Assembly: GCA_963989385.1 (NCBI GenBank) | Contig: OZ022512.1 | Span: 30,525,899 to 30,589,898, forward strand | DNA: 64,000 nt | Source of the DNA: Ctena decussata | Taxonomy: Eukaryota > Mollusca > Bivalvia > Lucinida > Lucinidae | Direction: 5' to 3' | Part shown: positions 55,330 through 64,000 of the stretch, in pieces | Layout of the letters: each line of letters starts with the position of its first letter | Numbering within the stretch: the stretch's first letter is position 1 | Notes under the pieces: generated by a model | The model's database searches: none | Seen by the model: the letters and a program-made list of their open reading frames with translations, nothing else | What the model was told of the DNA's origin: nothing | Made by a program: the position numbers and the translations under genes

Positions 55330-55980
55330 TGATGAATGGGATTCATCCGATTTGTAAGGAAGGAGAGGCCACTAGGTATAAATGGGTTAAGTGATTTCAC
55401 AAAATATGGTATTAACTGTAAAACGGCGCCTCATACATGGAGTGTGTTCGAAAAGCGAAGCATGTGGCCGGTCTGCGCAAGTTGGTCTGTGTCTTCTTTG
55501 ATTGCATATCTGCAAATGAGCCTCTAATCTTTCAAACCATTCTCACTATTATATAGCTTGAACCAAACGTTTCATAAAATGTTGTCGGCGTTAATTTTAC
55601 GGTGATCTACGGTCTCCTTTAACATTGTTTAAAGCAAAAGTAAAACAAAGCGTGAACTATTGTAAATTGAGAAGGTGAAGGTTTCTATTCATATACCCAT
55701 ATTAATTGTTCTTTCTTAAGAATTGAATTTATTGACATTTAAATTGCATCTGCTTTCGATTTCGATCACTGAAACACACACATACAGCCACTTTTTAAAA
55801 AAAAACATTATATAATGTCATATTTAACCCCGTGATTAAACTCCTGTACGAAAGCATCTTACTTACATTTCTGTCAACGAGGTGAAATCAGATTTACAAT
55901 TTCTGACCTCCTTTTTATGGATTGCAGGTTTCACAAAATTAGTGTTGTTAACAAGGAAGTGGACTATTGATACAAGTTTA
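55330..55980. repeat. Second local duplication, copy A
   Basis: Matches 56570-57690 in order: ATAAATGGGTTAAGTGAT, CTGCTTTCGATTTCGAT, ACTTACATTTCTGTCAA, AACAAGGAAGT. Divergence is marked. No gene in either copy. Confidence 0.65.
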
Positions 55981-56194
55981 GCTTTACAAAAAGCTTGAAA
56001 GGTCGTCCTTAATGACATAGGTATGGCGGAGAATAACAAGTATTAATAGTGTAACTGACTTGTTTTTGCCGAGAAATTGGTCATGTTTGAACTCTAAGTA
56101 CGTGAGCTATATCTGTCACAGGGGAGGAAAAACAGCAGTTGACCATAGGGCCTCTCGCTAACCGTAAGAACTACTATGAAGAGTTAGTGATGTC

Positions 56195-56430
56195 GTAGAA
56201 CGGAAATGATGACTTTGGTGATATCACAAAATAGGATAAGTGGTATTACACAATAATACTGATCTTTGGACATCACACAATATTGATTTTCTGACAACAA
56301 TAATTTATGATATTGTAAAGAGTATAAATACTATGTTAACAGAACATGGCGATATTCTGACATCACACGATCGAATTCGTGATGTCAAAAAATCAAATAT
56401 TAACCTATTAATACATAGCGTCCCATTAAA
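56195..56430. repeat. TGATATCA-rich AT repeat, copy 3
   Basis: GATATCACAAAATAGGATAA, GGCGATATTCTGACATCACA. Counterpart of 51940-52215. Confidence 0.6.
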
Positions 56431-56569
56431 TTGACGTCTATAAGAAAACAGTGCAAACCCAGATCTGACCCCGCAGAATGCTTGCTCTGATCCGGGTCAA
56501 CACTACTGGCATAAAATTGATAGCAAATTGCTGTACGTCAACTGATCGAAAATAGATGAAATAGATACT

Positions 56570-57690
56570 ACGTAAATGAACAATTGACTCATCCAATTTG
56601 TAAGGATAGAATAACAGTCTAATAGGCATAAATGGGTTAAGTGATCTCACAAAATTCGGTATTTACTCTAAAATAGCGCATCATACTTGCATCGGTCTTA
56701 TTATGCAAGCTGGTGTGAGCCTTTATTGTTTGCATGTGCACCAAACATCATTTAGCACATAATGGGGGTTTGGGGATACATGTCAATGTATCCAAATATT
56801 TCGGATTTGTCAATATTCCGATGATTTATGATTTTAGTATTTTGACCAGTTTAACTTTCTACTTTTTTGTCCCAGTAGGCACATGACGTCAATATGACGT
56901 CGTGTTGACCTAATGTGCCCTCTGGGTGTGGCTCGGTTTTCAGAGCGGTTTGGCTACTGAGCACAAGTTTGAATGACGACTGAATAATGAACAATTGATT
57001 GGACAGAAGATAAAATGGCAGACATCGGGCATAGACATAGACTGGGTTGCCTGCCCCTTATAAAATACAGGGTCGTTGAACTTGTAGCCCTCTAGCAGCG
57101 AAACGTGTTGAAGGGAAGTAACTAGTTTATCATCGGACAGTGTTGTATCAGTTAACCATGATTTCGTAATAATACAATACAAAGTTCCCCTGCTCAAACC
57201 AGTGTTACTTGAACTTGCATGGTAAGATTTTAATTCATGCCAGTACGAACGTAACAATTAAACCATGGTTTGTACACATGTACGAGGAGATAACTGGATC
57301 CAGGAGCTAAAGTGAGCGGGTTATCAACCGTGCGGACGGAATAACCCATGTGGTACAATTTTATTGTACCACATTCACCAGGTCAAATCTTGCACTGTAC
57401 GAAATAGTTTATGCTAAAGTTTGCGTTTTCTTGCAACACTGGTAAAATGATACTATTTAGATTAAATATCCGCTTTCGATTTCGATAACTGAATGACACA
57501 CATAAGTTTTACGCTATTAAAAACATTGCAAAAAGCCACATTAGGAAATCTCTACACCCTTAATTTAACTACCATACAAAAGTACAAATTATTACTTACA
57601 TTTCTATCAAAAAACCGAAATCAGATCATATATTGCTGACCTCGTTTTGTTATAACAAGGAAGTTAATATTGTTGCAGGCAGTCGGTACT
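56570..57690. repeat. Second local duplication, copy B
   Basis: Partner of 55330-55980, lengthened by ~470 bp of extra sequence that includes the small MITE at 56871-56926 and the palindrome at 57348-57374 (ATGTGGTACAAT / ATTGTACCACAT). Confidence 0.6.
56871..56926. mobile_element. Minimal CCCAGCAGGCACA-type element, 56 bp
   Basis: CCCAGTAGGCACATGACGTC ... ATGTGCCCTCTGGG. Only the ends and two GACGTC motifs remain. Relative of 11461-11568. Confidence 0.6.
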
Positions 57691-58811
57691 TTCCGTTTTG
57701 TCCGTAAAGCAATAGCTATGCTCTGCATAACCTACATAGTTATATACGTTAACTCTGGATATTCAGTGTAAATTAGGAGCTACTTATGCACAAGTTCAGA
57801 ATTGACCTTTAGGCCCCTCACCATCCTATCAAATGTTCCGATATCGATACTGTAACATACAATTTTTTTTAGGATATTTAGGATATAATAAAGTCACAGA
57901 CACAAGCATATTTCAGACACAAGCATATTTTTGCAAGACTCAAAAATAAAGCTGAATTTGCAGGCCTGCTGATGGTGTACATTCAGTGTTAAAAGTCTAC
58001 AAAGTGGGCAACGACTACCAATCACCCACTTCAGAGATTTTTCCTAACAGCACAGAGTCATGATTAAGAGTATAGTTAGGCTGATAAGCATCTCTGCAAC
58101 TTTTGTTTGCATGAAAATAGCTGAACCTATAACAATAATATTGCTGCAGTGCTGGACTACTGTCGTCAGGCCCGGATCAAGACCACCGGTGGAGCTCTGA
58201 GTAAGTGGTGGGGCTGGTAGGTGCCGAGGTGGGTGTGTATATGGTGATGGGGGTGAGGTAGGGTAGTGGGAAAGGGGATTGAAAATATATGACACTATTT
58301 GGGATCATTTGATGAGAAGTTTTGCTAAAATCTTTTTGATGAGAACTTTTGATAATATCTTTTTGTCTTGAATTATAGGTTGTGATATAAGAATCGCCTC
58401 GCTGAGGCGACACTGTTTAGATGTCACAACATATATTTAATCTAACCACATGGATAAATTACCTCTCACTATCATTAGAAATGCCTTATTATCTGGATCC
58501 TACATATACATAACTCAGAGGCCCATATGGCGGGACTGAAGCCACAAAGCTCACCCCTCGATCCGGGGCTGAGTCAGAGTGAGATGTGGGGAAACCAGTC
58601 GCTCATACTAACCTGAGCATCTGTGCAGTCTAATCAGAGCCATGAGTGTTCACCCACTTTTGATGTACATACCTTGAGGAATTTACGTGCACAGCTCCAA
58701 GCCTAGATCTAGCTATCCTGCAAGGATTCGCACACTGGTTTGAGCCTTTTTTGTTCGCTTATAAGTTAAGCGACATTTTTGTGACGTAGCTCATGTCAAA
58801 AATACATATCA
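57691..58811. other. Unassigned intergenic DNA
   Basis: A degenerate relative of the compound palindrome may lie near 58560-58800 (CTGAGCATCTGTGCAGTCTA, ATCAGAGCC). CAGGCCCGGATC near 58169 may be an eroded transposon end. No gene. Confidence 0.35.
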
Positions 58812-59545
58812 GCAGTCGTACTGCAACATATCTCTTGGATCAATGGTGAAACTGATGCGCTCCCTTGTCATACCCATATTTCTGTATGCCTGTGAGTCAT
58901 GGACCTTGTCAGCAGAGTTAAAGAAAAGAACGCAGGCCTTCGAGGTGAGATGCTACAGTAGGTTACTGAATATCTTGTACAGGGACCAGGCCCCGAGGTT
59001 ATAAAACTTTTTCAAGCTCAACTCAGCTGAGCATGAAATTTTACCTGCGAATAAATAGCAAATTGCTGATAAGTATAGTTGTTTTCTTGCTCAGTTTAGC
59101 TGAGTATGTAATTTTCTCTGCTTATGAGTAAGAAAATGCCAACATCAGTTGGCATTTTCATATTTATCAGCAGAGAAAATTTCATGCTCAGCTGAGTTGA
59201 GCACGAAAAAGGTTTTATAACCTCGGGGCCAGGTCACTAATGAGGATATTTGCAGAAAGATCCAAGCAGCCAGCGCTTGGAGAATATGACGAACTCCAGA
59301 CCTTGGTCAAGAAACGAAAACTGAAGTGGTTTGCCACGTCTCATGTCTTCTGGTTTAGCAAAGACGATTCTGCAGGTCAAAGTGAAAGAAAAAAGATGGA
59401 AAGGTAGACGGAAGAAGAGGTGGCAAAAAATGAATGGACATGGATGGATTTTGCTAGCTCAACTAAGGCAGCTGATGACAGGACTAGGAGGAAAGGAAAT
59501 GTTGGTGCCCTAACGACCTCAAAAGGTTATGAGATATACTAGACT
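58812..59545 (+). pseudogene. 3' end of a LINE (endonuclease-RT type), split by a foldback
   Basis: 58836-58985 encodes KLMRSLVIPIFLYACESWTL, SAELKKRTQAFEVRCYSRLL. This is the segment just after the RT palm in widespread metazoan LINEs. After the foldback (58989-59230), QVTNEDICRKIQAASAW continues in frame, then frame changes set in. The Arg/Lys-rich tail (RWKGRRKKRWQKMNG-like, in another frame) and CCTAACGACCTCAAAAGGTT follow, ending in ACTAGACTAGACT repeats. Non-functional. Confidence 0.75.
58989..59230. mobile_element. Foldback element GGCCCC-AGGTTATAAAAC, copy 2
   Basis: Near-identical to 4094-4346. CCAGG occurs at both edges (58987-58991 and 59229-59233). Removing the insert with one CCAGG joins the LINE frame as RD-QVTNED, which fixes the border and suggests a 5-bp duplication. 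Confidence 0.85.
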
Positions 59546-60166
59546 AGACTAGGAGGATTGTGCGATGTTGCATACCAGATGATATGCTGAACGGATTAGA
59601 CCGAAATTACATCCTATTATAGAAAATCACTCCCCCGTGAAATCACCGCAGTTTCCACGTGCTCCTTACAGGTATGGTGGGCCATTAACGACACAATTAA
59701 ATGAACGACCCTCGTATCACGTGTGAGCGAGATGGACCCGTCTGCGTCGTCGGATGAAAGTCTCCTGCTTGCATTAATAATTTATCGGACGTTTTTCTTG
59801 AGTCACTTCGACTAACAATGTCTTTTTTCAGATTAAATCGCTGATAAGGGTTAAGTTTTCCGGTTAAATATTAATCCACTTTTCCGGTTACCTAGCGTTA
59901 TTTGCGATTCAGACATGATAAACAAAGTCGGGTAACGTCAGTGGTCCTATGTATGGGGACATATAGTCTGAACAATTTGTGCAGTCCAAGATCAGACTGC
60001 TCCTATATGTAGGAGCAGTGTGACCAGGGTCTACACTGTAACCATTCTATGGACATCTTTTAGCCGCCTTTATGCATTTAAAAAATTAAATTGTACTATA
60101 TTTAGGTCAGTTACGATAATTAGTTTTGGTGTCGTAATATTTAAAATTTTTATGATAAATATATTG
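59546..60166. other. Unassigned DNA with a short hairpin
   Basis: 59732-59815 holds a 27-codon ATG frame starting MDPSASSDESLLLALII, possibly a relic of a transposase start but too short to name. CTGCTCCTATATGTAGGAGC, AG (~59998-60019) is a perfect hairpin. Confidence 0.35.
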
Positions 60167-60368
60167 GAGCCGCGACACGATAAAACCAACAAAGTTGCTT
60201 GTGCGCCCAGCCAAGACTCAAGTCTTCAGAGTCTTCGTTGTGCGCTTAAAGGGTAGCTAAGGGTCTACCGACAGCGAATACACTGATCAGACTAGGAGGA
60301 CGCCCAGGCTTAGCTGACACTTCGCTGGGCGCACATGCCACTTTGTCGGTTTTGTTGTGTTGCGGCTC
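60167..60368. mobile_element. Compound palindrome, copy 9 (internally deleted)
   Basis: Ends GAGCCGCGACACGATAAAAC and GTTTTGTTGTGTTGCGGCTC. At 202 bp it is shorter than the ~236-bp norm because part of the left-arm hairpin (the CAGCCTGGGC...GCCCAG segment) is missing. Confidence 0.88.
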
Positions 60369-61021
60369 ATTTTCATTCCAGTCTGCAGTCTGTATGCCCT
60401 TACAAACCAATATGATAAAATAAAATGGTAACATGAAATGTGGATTCAGCACAATGTGTTTTTTTTTTCTTCCTTTTTTCCGCTAATGATCTTAATGGCA
60501 AAAAGCAAATCGTATCTTATATGTTAGCCGATACACAGAAGCAAAACCTGAAGCGAAAAACAAGCTGTTGTAAAATTTATCAGAACATAACGTTCAAGAT
60601 CTTCAAAGCCCTCGTCGAAAATGAGAAATGATAGCGACTTTAGAACTGCCAAGTATGGCCCATGTTACTTCTTTAAATATGTCCTCTGTTCTTGAATAAG
60701 TTCAATTTTACTTACAGACGCATCTGCAGCTGCACCTGTATCATCTCGACAGAAATAACCACTGCTTTCAAGAGCTGAATAGTAGGACTGGTGTGTTAGG
60801 GGGCGGGCCGTACCTAATGTTGCGAGAATTTGTGGCTCAACCCCGTTGCTTGTCACTTATAGCAATAAAATATGCTTTAATAAACTACTGGACCAGGTGT
60901 ATTCGGAGTTTTGCCTTTGGTACCAGAGGAATGCCAGTTATTCCACAATTCGAAGTTTTGCTACTTGCAGCCATTAAAAACCATTGATCCCAATCGTCGG
61001 CCGAGTGCTTTAGTATAAAAT
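60369..61021. other. Unassigned DNA with a possible splice donor
   Basis: A minus-strand open frame (60665-60856) contains GCGTCTGTAAGT, a good donor, near 60710-60720, and overlaps the short relative of the 35183 repeat. No further exon was identified, so no gene is called. Confidence 0.3.
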
Positions 61022-61256
61022 GAGCCTCGACACGACAAAACCAACAATGTGGCTGTGCGTCCAGCGCAGACTCAGATCAGCCTGGGCATCCGCCAGTCTG
61101 ATCAGAGTCTTCGCTGTCCGCATGGAGGTAGCTTAGACCCTTAGCTACCCTTTAAACACTTAGCAAAGAGTTTGATTTGACTGGTCGGATGCCCAGGCTG
61201 ATCTGAGTCTGCCTTGGGCGCAATGCCACTTTGTTGATTTTCTCGTGTCGCGGCTC
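61022..61256. mobile_element. Compound palindrome, copy 10
   Basis: GAGCCTCGACACGACAAAAC to TTTTCTCGTGTCGCGGCTC, flanked by AAAT (61018-61021 and 61257-61260). Confidence 0.9.
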
Positions 61257-61271
61257 AAATGAGTGTTATAT

Positions 61272-61410
61272 TGTAAGACTCTCCCCCTCAGCAGTTGGGC
61301 TTAGGTTTGTCAGGATCTAAGGCAGCAGCGGGCTGTGAGAGAGAGCTACAATGTTTAATTGTGGGTTCGCCTGGGTCGGACGGATTGTGATGAAGGATAG
61401 TAAAATACAA
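61272..61410 (-). mobile_element. Inverted solo LTR, ~139 bp
   Basis: Read on the minus strand it starts TGTATTTTACTATCC and ends GAGAGTCTTACA, with TG...CA termini. It is an exact reverse complement of 61885-62020 over ~136 bp by eye. Confidence 0.7.
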
Positions 61411-61881
61411 TAAACTAGAGAGCTCGTTTCAATTTTACCCTGAGGCAGGGTTCTTTTCAGTAAAACTTGTGCAAACAGTAATAGGCAAGAGAATATACTT
61501 TGTTAAATAAATTGATGAAAACAAATACAATTTACAATTTAGACTAGTTAAAACATAAATTTTAAGAATAGTTTACGGGTTGGAATCAGCCTGACAGAAG
61601 TCTATTTTGTGCAGATATGTAGCCCTAACCAACATGTAAGGAATCAATATAAACTTAATGAAGTCACATTAGATCTAGGGTCAGCCAAATGCGGAGCAAC
61701 AACTCGGAGAGAAGTGACATCCCAAAATGGCCATACCAGGCTTAATATATGCAGAATTATATTAATTCCTTAAGACATAAATATATATTTTAGTTTAAAA
61801 TTAATAACCTTAAGTTGAGAATGTTGAGAGAGAAATGCACCACCTTAAAATACTAACATATACTTGGCGTAGATGGAAGTT

Positions 61882-62020
61882 TAATATTTTACTATCCTTC
61901 ATCACAATCCGTCCGACCCAGGCGAACCCACAATTAAACATTGTAGCTCTCTCTCACAGCCCGCTGCTGCCTTAGATCCTGACAAACCTAAGCCCAACTG
62001 CTGAGGGGGAGAGTCTTACA
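61882..62020 (+). mobile_element. 5' LTR of a Ty3/Gypsy-type element
   Basis: Ends GAGAGTCTTACA at 62020, directly before the primer-binding site. Its 5' edge (TTAATATTTTAC) differs slightly from the TGTATTTTAC of the inverted copy. The short LTR length is in the range of some Mag-clade elements of bivalves. Confidence 0.65.
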
Positions 62021-62023
62021 ATC

Positions 62024-62041
62024 TGGTGTCAGAAGTGGGAT
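62024..62041 (+). promoter_or_regulatory. Primer-binding site
   Basis: TGGTGTCAGAAGTGGGAT starts 3 bases after the LTR and begins with the TGG that pairs with a tRNA 3' CCA end. Of the kind used by metazoan Ty3/Gypsy elements; the exact tRNA is not assigned here. Confidence 0.6.
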
Positions 62042-62649
62042 GGATAGGATTTAAAACTGGATTAAAACAATTTAACACTCAGATCAGCCTTAACTCCGAA
62101 CAAAGTGGCCTTTGTAGTGAAATATTAAAAATCTCCAACTCTTAAAAACCTGTTTTAACCAGCCAGTTTGTGGTCACCTGTAGCAAGAGATTACCTGTAT
62201 TTTGCAGCCATCTTCAACACAAGTGTGACTGTAACCTTTACTACAATTCAGCAGATCTTCAAACTGAAATCAGGGCTCCAGATAAGACAAAGAAACTAAG
62301 ACTTTCTAATTAACAAATATTTATTTTTATTGACAATATAATTTCAAGCAAATATTGTATGTCTTGAAGGCTGTTGTTCTATCTCTGGAGTGACGTTTAA
62401 TCTACCTAGCAGTATTTAAGCCACACTTTTCTGTCTGTGATTGTGAAAATAGGCTGCAGTGCTTTTCTTCGTCTGCTGTAGGTCACTGCACAGGTACACC
62501 TGAAAATAGAAAAATAGTTCTATTGCATCTTAACTGTTTTAACCATGTTTTAATACAAACCTGGAGTATGGTAGTTTGTGGTGAACTTTTATTCAATAAA
62601 TAATACTATTATCAATATCTATTTAACTTTATTACCAATTTAATAAATC
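62042..62649 (+). other. Retroelement leader
   Basis: About 600 bp of AT-rich untranslated leader between primer-binding site and gag. No other feature seen. Confidence 0.5.
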
Positions 62650-64000
62650 ATGGCAGAGAATCTTGAAAATTTACCGCCTATCTTACGGCGTCAAAATGAA
62701 ATCAATGAGGATGAGGATAATGAGTCGGTTACCTCTAATGATTTAGAAAACACACAAGATTTCTCTCGGCTGGAGAGCGATATAAAAGAGCAAATGACAA
62801 CAATAGCTACGCAGGTGAAAAGTAGTATTTCTGATATGACAACTCACATGCAACAACGTTTTGATGATTTCGACAGGCATGTACAAAGATTAGAATCATA
62901 GCTGCAGGAGCATTCTAGGCAAATTGCAAGTCAGGTAAAAGTTAGCTCCCTTGCTCAAAGTAATGAAAATAGCAACAATTTGCAGCAATCTGCCACAACT
63001 TCTAATGTAGACAATGGCAGTTCTGTCTCTCAAACTACAGGACTATCTGGACTTCAGTATCAAGGAGTCACCTCTGACATAAATTTACCATCTGTTAACA
63101 AGGGAGATAACTTTGTCAGACTAAAACCCCAAAATTACGCTGGCACAGATGACTTCGAAGATTTTCTGGCACAATTTGAAATAACTTCTGAAATTAATGG
63201 CTGGAATTACAAGGCTAAGTCACTTTATTTAGCCAACAGTCTGACGGGGACTGCTCGTTCATTGCTAAGTGAACTGACAGACGAACAGCGCAGGGATTAT
63301 AAGTCCCTGGTAGAAAAACTTACCGCCAGATTTGGTTCAGAGAATAGAGCTGAGGTATTTAGAGCCCAGTTAAAGGCCTGAGTAAAGGGGAAAAATGAGA
63401 GCATAGCTGAGCTGGCACAGGCAATTAAAAAGCTTTCTAGGCAAGCATACCCGAAGGCTTCCCTGGATGTGATAGAAGCTTTAGCCTTAGACCATTTTAT
63501 TGATGCTCTGTCTGAAACTGAAATACGTCTCCGGTTACGAGAAGTAGGGCCTAAAACACTCAACGAAGCAGAAAGCATTGCTGTTCGTATGGAAGCTCAC
63601 CGCATAGCTGACAAGCAGCGCACCCGTTTAGTAGGCAAAATTGAGCAGGAAGGGTCAGATAACTCAAGCGGCCAGAAAGTCTTGCAGAATCAGATGTCTG
63701 CCTTGAATAAAAACTTAGATTCTTTGCAAAAGCAAGTTGAAAATCTTTACAGACAAAGAAACTTTGTTCCAAATTCTACAAAAAGGCAATTTCCTAATCA
63801 AAATGGTAGGCAGAATGTTAATCAACAGCCATTTAACAGAGCAGGTTCTGGGAGGCCTAACAATCCTCCAGGAAACAGAAATCAGAACAATTTTCAGGGT
63901 TATAATAATGTAAGGTGGAATCAGCAGTCTAGGGGAGATAATCCAAATAACAACAGACACTTTCAAAATCAACAAGCTTACCAAAATCAGAATAGACAGG
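62650..64000 (+). pseudogene. Ty3/Gypsy-type gag, two nonsense breaks, runs off the window
   Basis: One reading frame from ATG at 62650 to the window edge, broken only by TAG at 62899-62901 and TGA at 63379-63381. The N-terminal ~90 codons are acidic and coiled-coil-like. About 63090-63650 encodes a retrotransposon Gag capsid-type domain (FEDFLAQFEITSEINGWNYK, AKSLYLANSLTGTARSLLSE, LVEKLTARFG), then EALALDHFIDALSETEIRLR. The tail from ~63740 is Asn/Gln/Arg-rich, as before a zinc-knuckle. Protease, RT and integrase would lie beyond the edge. The two stops make this copy unable to give full-length Gag unless read through. Confidence 0.88.

Noticed and set aside
59732..59815. Transposase N-terminus (MDPSASSDES...)
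   Set aside because: Only 27 codons, and no downstream catalytic region seen in any frame.

Overview
The window is AT-rich animal nuclear DNA, most likely from a bivalve mollusc. Three things point there: a two-B-box/coiled-coil/beta-propeller TRIM-like protein of the kind expanded in bivalves; many rolling-circle-type elements with internal tandem repeats and an ACGG-type microsatellite (the 'pearl'-like architecture of bivalve genomes); and several tRNA-headed SINEs. The species cannot be fixed from sequence alone. Nothing bacterial, organellar or CRISPR-like is present.

Coding content is sparse. The only complete gene is the TRIM-like protein on the minus strand at 32378-34111, with a splice acceptor just upstream of its start codon. 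One further candidate exon is seen at 7368-7540 (minus), with good splice signals and an MGNC N-terminus; a decayed relative lies at about 3650-3826. The remaining coding sequence belongs to retroelements: a truncated CR1/Jockey-like LINE (16915-18430, minus), remnants of a second LINE family (3' ends at 2620-2813 and 58812-59545, RT pieces within 3960-5250), and a broken Ty3/Gypsy-type gag that runs off the right edge (62650-64000) behind a short LTR and primer-binding site.

Layout. 1-7.5 kb: foldback elements and a diverged local duplication (2497-3450 versus 5308-5830) that supplies empty sites for two insertions. 7.5-16.3 kb: SINEs and several families of small palindromic elements, one of them split by a Helentron-like element. 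16.3-22 kb: LINE, SINEs and four copies of a compound palindrome. 23-30.2 kb: Helentron-like elements with tandem cores, one carrying a SINE and a MITE. 30.2-32 kb: a 33-unit, 53-bp satellite. 32.1-34.2 kb: the TRIM-like gene with a hairpin 180 bp past its stop. 35-45 kb: more Helentron-like elements, including one nested in another. 45.2-50.5 kb: a 3-kb element with mariner-like ends, then a Helentron-like array split by a hAT-like MITE. 51-58 kb: element fragments, a C-rich tract and a second local duplication. 58.8-64 kb: LINE remnant, compound palindromes, an inverted solo LTR and the gag.

The most interesting structure is a ten-copy family of about 236-bp palindromes (GAGCCGCGACACGA ends, 4-bp AT-rich target duplications). 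Each arm is itself a hairpin, so one strand can fold as a cloverleaf, and paired base changes between copies keep the stems intact. Second is a shared 5' signature (ACTAGAAA-TGT, a variable stem-loop, then ACT/CTG and a C-rich inverted repeat) on three otherwise different Helentron-like elements.
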